Source of the DNA: Actinopolymorpha cephalotaxi
Lineage (GTDB): Bacteria > Actinomycetota > Actinomycetes > Propionibacteriales > Actinopolymorphaceae
Length of the DNA stretch: 64,000 nucleotides
Direction: 5' to 3'
Assembly: GCF_013408535.1 (NCBI RefSeq)
Contig: NZ_JACBZA010000001.1
Span: 5,292,850 to 5,356,849 of the forward strand
Shown here: positions 15,689-24,787 of the stretch, one piece after another
How positions within the stretch are numbered: position 1 is the stretch's first letter
How the letters are laid out: each line of letters starts with the position of its first letter
Position numbers and translations under genes: made by a program
Notes under the pieces: generated by a model
The model's database searches: none
What the model saw: the letters and a program-made list of their open reading frames with translations, nothing else
What the model was told of the DNA's origin: nothing

Positions 15689-18097
15689 ATGACCAGGCCC
15701 GAATCGGACGCCACCGCGCAGGTGGGGAATCTTCCTGCGGACACGACCAGCTTCGTCGGAAGACGGCGTGAGCTGGCCGAGGTCAAACGCCTGCTGTCGG
15801 TCACCCGGATGGTGACACTCACCGGTCTCGGCGGCGTCGGCAAGACCCGGCTCGCCCTGCGCGCCGCGCACGCTCTGCGCCGAACGTTCCGCGACGGCGT
15901 GTGGCTGGTCGACCTCGCCAACGTCACCGACCCCGCGCTGGTCGCACCGACGGTGGCGGAGTCGCTACGGGTTTTGGAACGCTCCCGGCGCGACCCGGCC
16001 CGGATGCTCGCCGACCATCTGCGCGACCGGCACCTTCTGGTGGTGCTGGACAACTGCGAGCACCTCCCCGAGTCCTGCGCCGTGCTCGCCGACCGGCTGC
16101 TGTCGGCCGCACCCGGCCTGCACCTGCTGGTCACCAGCCGGCAGCGGCTGGACGTGGCCACCGAGCACACCCTCACGGTGCCGCCGCTCCCGCTTCCGGA
16201 CGCACGCGACCATCCCGGCGGTGACGCGGCCGACGGCCGGGAGGCGGGGGCGCGGCAGGTGCCCGGGCGGTTCGAGGCGGTCGCGTTGTTCGTCGACCGG
16301 GCCGCCGCCGTCCAGCACGACTTCGTCCTCACCGAGGAGAACCAGGACGCCGTGGTGGCGATCTGCCGGCGGCTGGACGGCATCCCGCTGGCCATCGAGC
16401 TCGCCGCCGCGCGGGTGCGCGCGCTCACCCCCGGCCAGATCCGCGACCGGCTCGACCAGCGCTACGGCGTACTGACCGCGGGTCCCGGCTGCGGCGACCC
16501 GCGGCACCGCACGCTCGAGGCGATGCTGGACTGGAGCTACGACCTGTGCTCGGCGGGCGAACAGGCGATGTGGGCACGGTCGTCTGTGTTCGCCAACGCC
16601 TTCGACCTGGACGCCGCGGAGTCGGTGTGTGCCGGCGACGACCTGGCCCGCGAGGACGTGATGGACCTCGTGACCGGCCTGATCGACAAGTCCGTGCTGC
16701 TCCGGGAGGACCACGCGGGCCGGGCGGGATACCGGCAGCTCACCCTTGTCCGCGACTACGGCCTGCGCCGCCTCGCCGAACAGGAGAGGCTGGACGCCAC
16801 CCGCCGACGGCACTTCGGCTACTTCCGGCAGGAAGGTGCCCGTACGGCACGGCAGGTGTTCGCGCCGCACCAGGTGGAGTGGTTCGCCCGGTTGCGCCGC
16901 GAGCACGACGACCTGCGGGCGGCGCTGGACCTCGCGCTGGCCGATCCGGACCTGCACCAGGACGGGGTCCGGCTGGCCGCCGACCTGCTCTTCCACTGGC
17001 TGAACGGCTACCTCAACGAGGGCCGGGAGTGGCTGGACCGGCTGCTGGCCGCCACTGCTGCCGACACTGCTGCCGACACTCCTGGGACGGCACCGGCCGC
17101 CGGCCGGGCCGACGCGTTGTGGGCGAACGCGTGGCTGGCCCTCATCCAGACCGACTTCCCGGCGGCACGCACGATGCTGGCGCAGGCGCGGTCGATCCTG
17201 GAAACGGAGGACGCACCGAGCACCCGGGGGTACGTCGAACTGTTCTCCGGGATGCTCGCCACCGCGACCGGCGACACCGACGCCGGCCTCGCGCACTACG
17301 CGCGGGCGCTGGAGCTCCACCGGGCCGGCCGCAACCCGCACGGGATCGCGTCCACCCTGATCCGGTCGGCCATGGCGCACTCCGCGCTCGGCGACTCCGC
17401 CCAGGCCGTCGAACTCGCCGAGGAGGCGTTGTCGCTGTGCACCGACGCCGGTGACCTCTGGCACCGGGCGTACGTACTGCTCGCTCTGGGCATCGAGGTC
17501 TGGCGGGAGGGCGACGTCGCCCGGGCGACCATCCTGGAACGGGAGAGCCTGCGTCACAACCAGCGGCTGGACGACCAGGTGGGCGTGGCCCTCAACCTCC
17601 AGGTGCTGGCGCTGGCCGCGGCCTCCGCCGGGCAGCCCGCCCGGGCGGCCGGGTTGTTCGGCGCGCTGGACTCGTTGAGCCGCGCACTCGGGCTCTCCCT
17701 CACCGGCTACACCCACCTGTCGGGATACCAGGAACGCTGCGTGCGCGAACTCCGCGCCACCCTCGGCGAGGAAGCCTACGCACGGGCCTTCGCCGAGGGC
17801 GCCGAACGCGGACACGACCACGCGATCGCCGTCGCCCTGCAGGAGGAGCCGGACCGGCGCGGCGTACGCAGCGGTCCGGGCAACTCGCCGTTGACACGGC
17901 GCGAACGCGAGATCGCCGACCTGATCGCACAGGGGCGTACGAACAAACAGATCGCGGGCGCACTCGTGATCGCCCAGCGGACCGCGGAAAGCCACGTGGA
18001 GAACATCCTCGTCAAGCTGGGCTTCACCTCCCGCGCGCAGGTCGCGGCGTGGACCGCCGAGCAGGGCCGCACCGACGAAGGTCACGACGACCGCTAG
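15689..18097 (+). CDS. LuxR-type regulator with NB-ARC/STAND ATPase and TPR-like domains
   Basis: This 802-residue regulator starts MTRPESDATAQVGNLPADTTSFVGRRRELAEV. The P-loop GLGGVGKT (46-53), the Walker B LLVVLDNCEHLPES and a downstream winged-helix region (TLEAMLDWSYDLCSAGEQAMW) define a STAND ATPase. TPR-like helices occupy about 390-680. A C-terminal LuxR helix-turn-helix (about 735-800, LTRREREIADLIAQGRTNKQIAGALVIAQRTAESHVENIL) binds DNA. Such proteins act as ATP-gated switches that activate transcription on sensing a ligand. A short ADTAADT repeat near residue 455 comes from DNA slippage. It diverges from the globin operon and is a candidate regulator of it, by position only. Confidence 0.9.
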   Translation: MTRPESDATAQVGNLPADTTSFVGRRRELAEVKRLLSVTRMVTLTGLGGVGKTRLALRAAHALRRTFRDGVWLVDLANVTDPALVAPTVAESLRVLERSRRDPARMLADHLRDRHLLVVLDNCEHLPESCAVLADRLLSAAPGLHLLVTSRQRLDVATEHTLTVPPLPLPDARDHPGGDAADGREAGARQVPGRFEAVALFVDRAAAVQHDFVLTEENQDAVVAICRRLDGIPLAIELAAARVRALTPGQIRDRLDQRYGVLTAGPGCGDPRHRTLEAMLDWSYDLCSAGEQAMWARSSVFANAFDLDAAESVCAGDDLAREDVMDLVTGLIDKSVLLREDHAGRAGYRQLTLVRDYGLRRLAEQERLDATRRRHFGYFRQEGARTARQVFAPHQVEWFARLRREHDDLRAALDLALADPDLHQDGVRLAADLLFHWLNGYLNEGREWLDRLLAATAADTAADTPGTAPAAGRADALWANAWLALIQTDFPAARTMLAQARSILETEDAPSTRGYVELFSGMLATATGDTDAGLAHYARALELHRAGRNPHGIASTLIRSAMAHSALGDSAQAVELAEEALSLCTDAGDLWHRAYVLLALGIEVWREGDVARATILERESLRHNQRLDDQVGVALNLQVLALAAASAGQPARAAGLFGALDSLSRALGLSLTGYTHLSGYQERCVRELRATLGEEAYARAFAEGAERGHDHAIAVALQEEPDRRGVRSGPGNSPLTRREREIADLIAQGRTNKQIAGALVIAQRTAESHVENILVKLGFTSRAQVAAWTAEQGRTDEGHDDR

Positions 18098-18163
18098 GAC
18101 ACGCTCCAGGTCGACACTTCATCCGGCCGGTTAGGCTGCGGCATTGCCTGGCGGGAGGGTGCG

Positions 18164-19471
18164 GTGAAAGTCACGGCGGTGGTGGTGCGTCCCGACGACG
18201 GCGCGGTGCTCGTGCTGCCCTCCGGGCTTCCCCGGGTGGAGGTCGCCGGCAAACCCTGGTTCCCCGATGTCGAAGCGCCGGTGCGGGCATTGCGGACGCA
18301 GCTGGGAATCGAGGCGTGCGTACTCCTCTGCCTCGACGACCTGCCGAACGCGACGGACTATCTGATGACCGTGACCGGAGCGGTGCCGGACGAGGCCCGG
18401 TGGGTGAGCGACCTCGACGACCCGCTGGTCGCCGCCGCGCGCATCCACCTCGCGCTGCCTCCGGACTCCCCCGTCACCCCCGCCTGGACGATGCCCGGCT
18501 GGTACGCCGAGGCGATGCCGTGGATCGACACCCACCTCGAGGCGGCCGGAGCGCCGCGTACCGGCCTGCCGGTACAGGTGCGGTCGTGGGGCCTGTCGAA
18601 CGTCCTGCGGTGCCCGACGGCCAAGGGCGACGTGTACTTCAAGGCACTCGCCCACTCCAGCACGATCCGGCCGGCGCGCGCCGGCGCGTTGCCGTTGCTG
18701 TTCGCGCACGAGCCCCTGCTGCTGGAGAAACTGTCCGGCGAGCGGCCCGGCGCGGTACCCACTCCGCTGGCGATCGACGAGCAGCGGGCCTGGATGTTGC
18801 TGCCGGATCTCGGCCCGGCGCTGGCGCACGAGCCGGATCTCTCGCTGTGGTTCGAGGCCGTCCGCGGGCATGCCCGGTTGCAGCGTAGCTATGCCGGCCG
18901 GTCCGATCGGCTGCTGGCGTTCGGTTGTGTCGACCGCCGGCTCGCGGTGCTGCACGGTGAGGTCGCCAGGTTGCTCGGCCCGAACCCCGCGACCGAGCGG
19001 CTCGAACCCGCCGAGCGCGCGGTGTTGCCCCGCCGGGCAGAGCAGTTGCGGGCGGCGATCGACGAGCTGGCGGCGATCGGCGTACCGGAGACCTTGCTGC
19101 ACGGCGATCTGCACCCGCGCAACGTCGCCGTACGCGACGGCCGCGTACTCGCCTTCGACTGGACCGACGCGGCGGTCTCGCATCCGTTCCTCGACCTGGT
19201 GACGTTCGCCGAGCAGGGCTCGGCGATCTCGCAGGACCCGCGGGTGAAGGACGCCTACCTCGCCGAGTGGGAGGAGTACGCCACACCTGCCGACCTGCGC
19301 CGGGCCCTCTCGCTGGCAGAGGAACTCGGCGTGCTCCACCAGACGATGACCTCCCTGCACCTGCGCGACCACGTGTCCGGCACCAGTGCAGAGTCGATGG
19401 TGCGGGGCGCCACCTCGTGGCTCCGCCGCCTGGTCGGCACCGATGTCAAGGAAGGCTTGACAGCCTCCTGA
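18164..19471 (+). CDS. APH-family phosphotransferase with Nudix-like N-terminal extension
   Basis: The 435-residue protein starts at the GTG after GGGAGGGTGCG. Residues 1-120 (VTAVVVRPDDGAVLVLPSG... to ARIHLALP) resemble the beta-strand pattern of a Nudix domain but lack an obvious Nudix box. The rest is an APH-like kinase: SWGLSNVLRC and DVYFKAL as the nucleotide lobe, HGDLHPRNV as the catalytic loop with canonical Asp and Asn, and FDWTDAAVSHPFLDLV as the metal-binding segment. The substrate is unknown. It may be read from its own promoter in the 66-base gap after the LuxR gene. Confidence 0.78.
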   Translation: MKVTAVVVRPDDGAVLVLPSGLPRVEVAGKPWFPDVEAPVRALRTQLGIEACVLLCLDDLPNATDYLMTVTGAVPDEARWVSDLDDPLVAAARIHLALPPDSPVTPAWTMPGWYAEAMPWIDTHLEAAGAPRTGLPVQVRSWGLSNVLRCPTAKGDVYFKALAHSSTIRPARAGALPLLFAHEPLLLEKLSGERPGAVPTPLAIDEQRAWMLLPDLGPALAHEPDLSLWFEAVRGHARLQRSYAGRSDRLLAFGCVDRRLAVLHGEVARLLGPNPATERLEPAERAVLPRRAEQLRAAIDELAAIGVPETLLHGDLHPRNVAVRDGRVLAFDWTDAAVSHPFLDLVTFAEQGSAISQDPRVKDAYLAEWEEYATPADLRRALSLAEELGVLHQTMTSLHLRDHVSGTSAESMVRGATSWLRRLVGTDVKEGLTAS

Positions 19472-19487
19472 CGGCCTACCGGGCTTG

Positions 19488-20003
19488 TCACTGGGCCTTG
19501 CTGGGCGTCGGAGCGGGCGCGCCGAACGACCCGGAGACCGTGAGGCCGCCGGCCATCCCCTGCTGCTGGTGCCCGGTCGAGTAGAACGACACGTTGCCGT
19601 GGGCCGGAAGGGTGAACGCCAGCTTGGCCAGCGTTCCCGGCTGCAGCTGCACGTCCAGGGTCTTGTCCGACGTGGTGAACGTGTGCGGCGTCTGGCTCTC
19701 GTTCTCCACCAGCAGGGTGATCTTCTGCCGCGGCCGGCCGCGGATGATGGTGGGCGAGAAGTAGAAGTCCTCGATCTCGACGTAGACGCTGCGCGCCTTC
19801 CGGACGTCCCTGGTGCCGTGGTAGTTGGCGCGAATCCCGGCGACCTTCACCCTGGCGCCGTACGACAGTGGCTTCGGCGCGATGGACACCTGCGTCACCT
19901 TGGGCCTGGGCGCACTCGCGGGCTCGCCGCCGCCGCACCCGGCGACCGCCGCCAGCGCGCACGACCCGACGACCAACCCGGCGACCAGCATGCGTGCCCG
20001 CAT
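19488..20003 (-). CDS. Cupredoxin-like lipoprotein lacking the copper-ligand Cys
   Basis: The 171-residue protein starts at the ATG that places the signal peptide MRARMLVAGLVVGSC at its N-terminus, with lipobox LAAVAGC (Cys23); a longer reading from 20039 would bury the signal. Residues 75-160 form a cupredoxin sandwich: VEIEDFYFSPTIIRG, TLLVENESQTPHTFTT with His107, and the ligand loop NVSFYSTGHQQQGM with His145 and Met150. The Cys expected in this loop (FYC.GH...GM) is Ser142, so a blue type-1 copper site cannot form. It could bind Cu weakly or act as a structural or copper-chaperone relative. It lies 130 bases downstream of two membrane-protein genes on the same strand. Confidence 0.82.
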   Translation of the reverse strand: MRARMLVAGLVVGSCALAAVAGCGGGEPASAPRPKVTQVSIAPKPLSYGARVKVAGIRANYHGTRDVRKARSVYVEIEDFYFSPTIIRGRPRQKITLLVENESQTPHTFTTSDKTLDVQLQPGTLAKLAFTLPAHGNVSFYSTGHQQQGMAGGLTVSGSFGAPAPTPSKAQ

Positions 20004-20133
20004 GGGAACCCCCCGATACCCAGTGGCCAGGTCCGACACAACATGTGTGGCGCAGGCCGCCGCGAACAGTCCGACCCTAGGTCACCGCGGGAGGGTGCGG
20101 ATGCCGTTCGGCCAACTCCCCGTCAGTGTCCGC

Positions 20134-20643
20134 TCAGCTGCCGACGCCGAGCGCGGTCAGCAGGACCAGGATGATCGTGATCACCGCGAACGCGCCGTGG
20201 GGGTAGACCAACTGGCGGGGCAGCCGGGCCTCGGGCCCGGACCGGGACTTCCGCCACCGCAGGAACATCACGTCGCCGAGCACCGCCCCCACGATCAGCA
20301 GCACGAACGACACCCATGTCAACACGTCCTTGTCAGCGGCGAGGTAGATGATCCACAGCACCAGCCCGGCCAGCACCACCAGGAAGTGCCCGAAGACCAC
20401 GCCCGGAGGAAACGACGTGCCCGTCGTACTCCCGGGCGTCGCACCACCGGCAGCCGTGCTCCCGGGCGTCGCGCCGCCGGCAGCCGTACCGCCGGTGGCG
20501 GTCTCGGCCGTGTCGGCCGTGCCTGCTGTTTCGGTGGCACCTGCCCGCGCCGCGGCCAGGCCTCCGCCGGAGACCCACTTCCGCAGCATCGTGAAACCCA
20601 GGATCGCGGTGATCACCCAGGTGATCAGTGCGGCAACAGCCAT
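20134..20643 (-). CDS. Small membrane protein of unknown function
   Basis: The 169-residue protein has four predicted helices (1-22, 82-102, 108-128, 148-167). Between the first and second lies a 50-residue cytoplasmic or external loop of low complexity containing two copies of AAGGATPGST. No family is recognised. It follows the DUF2231-like gene by 15 bases and is probably co-transcribed with it; the cupredoxin-like lipoprotein comes next, which suggests a shared membrane or redox task. Confidence 0.7.
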   Translation of the reverse strand: MAVAALITWVITAILGFTMLRKWVSGGGLAAARAGATETAGTADTAETATGGTAAGGATPGSTAAGGATPGSTTGTSFPPGVVFGHFLVVLAGLVLWIIYLAADKDVLTWVSFVLLIVGAVLGDVMFLRWRKSRSGPEARLPRQLVYPHGAFAVITIILVLLTALGVGS

Positions 20644-20658
20644 TGCTCCGGTCCTTTC

Positions 20659-21279
20659 CTAACCACCCGGTGGATCCACTTCACCCGATGCACCCGGCTT
20701 GCCCGAACCCGCGCCACCCGAACCACCCGGAGCGTCCGAACCACCTGAACCACCTGCGCCGCCCGAGGGCTCCGGTGCGAACCCGGCTGCCTGGGTGGAC
20801 TCGGCGGCCACCCGGACGCCGTACCGGAACGTGAGTTCGCCGCCGAGGTAACCGGAGCCGCCCAGCAGGGAGAGCCCGACCGCGGAGAGGACCAGCTGTC
20901 CCCAGCCCACCGGGCCGAGCGGGTTGGCGCGCATGAAGAAGTTCACGACGTACAGAACGATGACCACGAGGTTGAGCGACATGTGCAGGACCGCCGTGCG
21001 GTAGGCACGGGTCCTGCCCGGGATGACCAGGAAGTCCAGCAGCCCGACGGCCGCGGCGACGACGGCACCGACCAGTCCGATCCCGACCAGCCAGTGCGAC
21101 CCCTCGGCGAACAGCACCGGCATGCTGGAGAACCTCGACACCACGTCGAAGACGAAGCTCGCCACCCAGCATCCGATCGGGATCGTGACCAGGGCCGGGT
21201 GCAGCGGGTGGCCGTAGGGTCCGGCCGCCGTCGTGGCCGGATGCTTCGCCGGCAGCCGGCTCCTCCCGGCGTCCGCCAT
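20659..21279 (-). CDS. DUF2231 family membrane protein
   Basis: The 206-residue protein starts at the ATG after GGGAGGGCAG; nine further residues upstream are possible. The sequence GPYGHPLHPALVTIPIGCWVASFVFDVVSR is the DUF2231 signature, with His residues in HPLHP that could bind a metal or heme. Three more helices follow, with the DFLVIPGRTRAYRTAVLHMSLN segment between them. The last 40 residues are a Gly/Ser/Pro tail. DUF2231 proteins often sit next to cytochrome or copper genes; the cupredoxin-like lipoprotein two genes downstream fits that trend. Confidence 0.85.
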   Translation of the reverse strand: MADAGRSRLPAKHPATTAAGPYGHPLHPALVTIPIGCWVASFVFDVVSRFSSMPVLFAEGSHWLVGIGLVGAVVAAAVGLLDFLVIPGRTRAYRTAVLHMSLNLVVIVLYVVNFFMRANPLGPVGWGQLVLSAVGLSLLGGSGYLGGELTFRYGVRVAAESTQAAGFAPEPSGGAGGSGGSDAPGGSGGAGSGKPGASGEVDPPGG

Positions 21280-21364
21280 CTGCCCTCCCGTAACCCCGCC
21301 GCGCATCCCCCGTGACCTCGCCGCGGCATCGTCGACCTGTTCCCTTACCCGTCCGCCCGGCGGC

Positions 21365-21370
21365 TAGTCT
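21365..21370 (+). promoter_or_regulatory. Possible -10 box of a leaderless RNase HI transcript
   Basis: TAGTCT matches the actinobacterial TAnnnT pattern and lies 7 bases before the GTG start of the RNase HI gene, which has no ribosome-binding sequence. This spacing is what a leaderless transcript would show. No clear -35 box is present. Confidence 0.45.
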
Positions 21371-21377
21371 CGCTGCT

Positions 21378-21836
21378 GTGGCCGCACCCTCGCACGTGGA
21401 ACTGTTCACCGACGGGTCCTGCCGGCCCAACCCCGGCCCGGGCGGCTGGGCGTACGTGCTCCGGCATCCGGCCAGCGGCAAGACCCAGGAGCGGTCGGGG
21501 GCGGACCCGGTGGCTACCAACCAGCGGATGGAGCTGCAGGCGGTGATCGAGGGACTGGTCGCGCTCCGGCGGCCGTCGGTGGTCGACCTCACCTCGGACT
21601 CGCAGTACGTCCTGCGCGGCCTGCGCGACTGGATGCCCCGCTGGAAGGCCCGCGGGTGGCGCAAGGCCGACAACAAGCCGGTGGAGAACCTCGACCTGTG
21701 GCAGCGGCTGGACGAGCTGGTCGCGCCGCACGACGTCCGCTTCCACTGGATCAAGGGGCACAGCGGCCACCCCGAGAACGAACGCTGCGACGAACTCGCC
21801 AACGCCGCCCGGGAGACTCTCGCCCGACCCACCTGA
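21378..21836 (+). CDS. rnhA: Ribonuclease HI
   Basis: The 152-residue enzyme cleaves the RNA strand of RNA-DNA hybrids. All four metal-binding acidic residues are present: Asp12 in FTDGSC, Glu52 in QRMELQAV, Asp74 in TSDSQYV and Asp138 in NERCDELAN. The handle region [20 protein letters not shown] and the [10 protein letters not shown] loop with the catalytic His are typical of the E. coli type. The GTG start was chosen because it precedes the family N-terminus directly; the longer reading from 21312 is not conserved. Confidence 0.94.
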   Translation: MAAPSHVELFTDGSCRPNPGPGGWAYVLRHPASGKTQERSGADPVATNQRMELQAVIEGLVALRRPSVVDLTSDSQYVLRGLRDWMPRWKARGWRKADNKPVENLDLWQRLDELVAPHDVRFHWIKGHSGHPENERCDELANAARETLARPT

Positions 21837-21866
21837 CCCAGGCGCTCGTGACCCCGGGCGGTTGCA

Positions 21867-22796
21867 TCAGCCGCGGTGCCGGCGCAGGAAGTCCTCGAGG
21901 GCGGCGACGTAGGGGCCGGGCCGGTCCCTGCGTACGGAATGGCCGGCGCCGTCGATCCGGGCGACCTCCACGTCCCCACCGGCCGCCATCGCGCACGCGG
22001 CCGCGATGGCGGGCGGCAGCAGCGAGCCCCGGTCGACGTCGCCGTGGATCAGCAGCACCGGGCAGGTCACCTTCGCGAGGAGTTCGCGCAGCGGTACGAA
22101 CGGCTCGCTCGGCCGCTCGAACACTCCCACGTCGAACTGCTCCTTGGACCGCGCCCAGGGGACCAGCTCCTCCTCCGACCACTCCGGGTTGTCGGCGCGG
22201 CCGCGGGCGATCCGGGCCGCCGGGTCGAGTGCGCGGACGGCCCGCAGCCAGTCCGGCAGCTGCCGCGGCGGTCCCGGTCGGGGCGTGGCTGAGGGCGCGG
22301 CCGGAGGCGTGGCTGAGGGCGCGGCCGGGGCTGTGTCGGGGGAGGCCGCCGGCCCGGGGCCGGGCGTACTCTCGCGTTCTCCCGGCGGCGGGTCCTCCAG
22401 CACCACCGCGCGCACCAGGTCGGGGCGCAGGCCGGCCAGTGCGGCGGCGGTCACCGCGCCCATCGAGTGCCCGACCACGAGGACGCCGTCCGGGTCGAGG
22501 CCGGGCTGGTCGTCCAGGACGGCGGCGGCGTCGCGGGCGTGCGCGGTGTGGCCGAACGGCTCCTCCGGAAGGCCGGACTCACCGTGGCCGCGGGCGTCGG
22601 TGGCGAGAACACCCCAGCCGGGGCGGAGGGCGGACACCACCGGGTCCCAGCAGGCACCGGAGTCGCTGAAGCCGTGCAGGAAGAGGATCTCCGGCCGGCC
22701 GCCGCGACGGGTCCAGGCGATGTGCCCGGTTCGACCGGCTTCGGTCCGCGGCTTCGGGGTCTCGGGCTCGCGTGCGGTACTCCGTGCGGTGCTCAT
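21867..22796 (-). CDS. Alpha/beta hydrolase
   Basis: The 309-residue protein has the oxyanion strand ILFLHGFSDSGACWDPV, the second signature ATDARGHGESG, the nucleophile elbow GHSMGAV, and the C-terminal acid and His in LLIHGDVDRGSLLPP and GAGHSVRRDRPG. A Pro/Ala insertion with two copies of AAPSATP (about 150-180) interrupts the cap region and is encoded by a short tandem repeat. Esterase or C-C hydrolase activity is likely, but the substrate is unknown. It diverges from the antiporter pair. Confidence 0.87.
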   Translation of the reverse strand: MSTARSTAREPETPKPRTEAGRTGHIAWTRRGGRPEILFLHGFSDSGACWDPVVSALRPGWGVLATDARGHGESGLPEEPFGHTAHARDAAAVLDDQPGLDPDGVLVVGHSMGAVTAAALAGLRPDLVRAVVLEDPPPGERESTPGPGPAASPDTAPAAPSATPPAAPSATPRPGPPRQLPDWLRAVRALDPAARIARGRADNPEWSEEELVPWARSKEQFDVGVFERPSEPFVPLRELLAKVTCPVLLIHGDVDRGSLLPPAIAAACAMAAGGDVEVARIDGAGHSVRRDRPGPYVAALEDFLRRHRG

Positions 22797-22984
22797 CGTC
22801 CGACGCTAGTGCCGGTCGGTACGCCTGGACAGTCCGGCGGCCAGCACCGGTCGCCCACCCGGTTCCCGGCCCGGTGGTGGCCGGTGGGCGAAGGTGCCGG
22901 CGAGTGAGAGGATCGGTGCGGCCCACCCGCACCCCGGGTGGGCCGCACAGGCTCGCGAACCCGAACGCGGAAAGGGATGTCCGG

Positions 22985-23470
22985 ATGGCCGGCCCACGGA
23001 TGAGCTCGACACCACTGCCCGGGATCGGGGTTCAGTACGACCTCACGACCCGCGACGACCGGCACCTGTCGGTGGTGGCGCACCGCGACGGCGCCCGGAC
23101 GCTGTCCGCCTACCGCGGTGACGACCCGGACGCGTGCGCGCTGTCCCTCCAGCTCAGCGGCCCGGAGGCGGCCACCCTGGCCGAGGCCCTGCTGCCGACG
23201 CACAAGAGCCCGAGCCTGCTGCACACCACCGACCTCGGCCTGGTCGCGGACCGGATCCCGCTGTCGGCCACCTCGCTGTGGAACGGCCGGGTGCTCGGCG
23301 AGACCCGGCTGCGCGCGGAGACCGGCGCGTCGATCGTCGCCGTACTCCGGCGTACGGACGCGATCCCGTCCCCGCGTCCGGACTTCCGGCTGGCGGGCGG
23401 TGACACCCTTATCGTGATCGGCACCCGGGAGGGCGTGGACGCGGCCGCCGCGATCCTCGAGAGGGAGTGA
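22985..23470 (+). CDS. khtT: Cation:proton antiporter regulatory subunit (KhtT-like)
   Basis: The 161-residue cytosolic protein ends in a TrkA-C (RCK C-terminal) domain: LWNGRVLGETRLRAETGASIVAVLRR, then PSPRPDFRLAGGDTLIVIGTREGVDAA. The N-terminal domain begins PLPGIGVQYDLTTRDDRHLSVVAHRDG, as in KhtT, which gates the KhtU K+(NH4+)/H+ antiporter in response to nucleotide or pH. The ATG follows AAAGGGATGTCCGG; a second ATG five codons on is also possible. The antiporter gene starts 3 bases after the stop, confirming the operon. Confidence 0.88.
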   Translation: MAGPRMSSTPLPGIGVQYDLTTRDDRHLSVVAHRDGARTLSAYRGDDPDACALSLQLSGPEAATLAEALLPTHKSPSLLHTTDLGLVADRIPLSATSLWNGRVLGETRLRAETGASIVAVLRRTDAIPSPRPDFRLAGGDTLIVIGTREGVDAAAAILERE

Positions 23471-23473
23471 CGC

Positions 23474-24787
23474 GTGCACTCGACCCTCCTGCTGATCGAG
23501 CTCGGCGCCGTCATCCTGGGACTCGGGCTGCTCGGCCGGATCGCCGGCCGCTACGGCTTCTCCCCCATTCCGCTCTACCTGCTGGCCGGACTGGCGTTCG
23601 GCCACGGCGGACTGCTCCCGCTGGACGCCAGCGAGGAGTTCGTGTCCGTGGGCGCCGAGATCGGCGTCATCCTGCTGTTGCTGATGCTCGGCCTCGAGTA
23701 CACCGCCGCCGACCTGGTCACCAACCTCAAGACGCAGTTCCCGGCCGGCGTCGTCGACTTCACCCTGAACGCCGTGCCCGGCGCGCTGGCCGCGCTGCTG
23801 CTCGGCTGGGGACCGGTCGCGGCGGTCGTGCTCGCGGGAGTCACCTGGATCTCCTCCTCCGGGGTGATCGCCAAGGTGCTCGGCGACCTCGGCCGGATCG
23901 GTAACCGCGAGACACCGGTGATCCTGAGCGTGCTGGTCCTCGAGGACCTCTCGATGGCGGTCTACCTGCCGATCCTCACCGCGCTGGTGGCCGGGGCCGG
24001 GCTGGCCACCGGCAGCATCACGCTGGTGATCGCGCTCGGTGCGGCCGGCGCCGTGCTGGTGGTCGCGCTCCGCTACGGCAGGCTGATCTCGCAGTTCGTG
24101 TCCAGTGACGACCCGGAGAAGCTACTGCTGGTGGTGTTCGGGCTGACGCTGCTGGTCGCCGGGATCGCCCAGCAGGTGCAGGTGTCCGCGGCGGTCGGCG
24201 CCTTCCTGGTCGGCATCGCGCTGTCCGGTGAGGTGGCCGAGGGTGCGCACACGCTGCTCAGCCCGCTGCGCGACCTGTTCGCCGCGGTGTTCTTCGTGTT
24301 CTTCGGGCTGAACACCGACCCGGCGAGCATCCCGCCGGTCCTGTTCCCCGCGCTGCTGCTCGCGGCCGTCACCATCGTCACCAAGATCGCCACCGGCTAC
24401 TGGGCGGCGCGACGGGCAGGCATCGGCGAACGCGGACGGTGGCGGGCCGGCGGCACTCTCGTCGCCCGGGGTGAGTTCTCCATCGTCATCGCCGGCATCG
24501 CGGTCACCGCCGGCGTACAGCCCGAACTCGGGCCGCTGGCCACGGCGTACGTCCTGCTGCTGGTGATCGCCGGACCGCTCACCGCGAGGTACGTCGAACC
24601 CGTCGCGAGCCGGGTCCGGCGGGCCCTGAACGCTCCGCCCACACCGCCTCCGCCACCTCCCGCACCGCCGGACAACGAATCCCGGGTGGACGAGCCGGAG
24701 TACGCGCCGGTGGACGGTCAGCCGGCCGAGCCCGGCGAGACAGACGAGGTGGACGAGGGAGCGCCGCCCCGGCGACGCGCGCGGTAG
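23474..24787 (+). CDS. khtU: CPA2-type cation:proton antiporter (KhtU-like)
   Basis: The 437-residue protein has about 12 membrane helices of the Kef/NhaP type. Visible are the start LLIELGAVILGLGLLGRIAGRYGFSPIPLYLLAGLAFG, the GLEYTAADLVTNLK segment, TWISSSGVIAKVLGDL and the GEFSIVIAGIAV segment of a late helix. It lacks the long TrkA-N domain of KefB/C, in agreement with a separate KhtT partner. The C-terminus is a Pro-rich, acidic tail. It probably exports K+ or Na+ in exchange for protons at alkaline pH. The last 70 bases overlap the end of the opposing CGNR gene. Confidence 0.9.
   Translation: MHSTLLLIELGAVILGLGLLGRIAGRYGFSPIPLYLLAGLAFGHGGLLPLDASEEFVSVGAEIGVILLLLMLGLEYTAADLVTNLKTQFPAGVVDFTLNAVPGALAALLLGWGPVAAVVLAGVTWISSSGVIAKVLGDLGRIGNRETPVILSVLVLEDLSMAVYLPILTALVAGAGLATGSITLVIALGAAGAVLVVALRYGRLISQFVSSDDPEKLLLVVFGLTLLVAGIAQQVQVSAAVGAFLVGIALSGEVAEGAHTLLSPLRDLFAAVFFVFFGLNTDPASIPPVLFPALLLAAVTIVTKIATGYWAARRAGIGERGRWRAGGTLVARGEFSIVIAGIAVTAGVQPELGPLATAYVLLLVIAGPLTARYVEPVASRVRRALNAPPTPPPPPPAPPDNESRVDEPEYAPVDGQPAEPGETDEVDEGAPPRRRAR

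Noticed and set aside
18111-18133. Possible promoter (TCGACA ... TAGGCT) before the APH/Nudix-like gene
   Set aside because: The spacing of 15 bases is too short for a confident call and the -35 match is weak.
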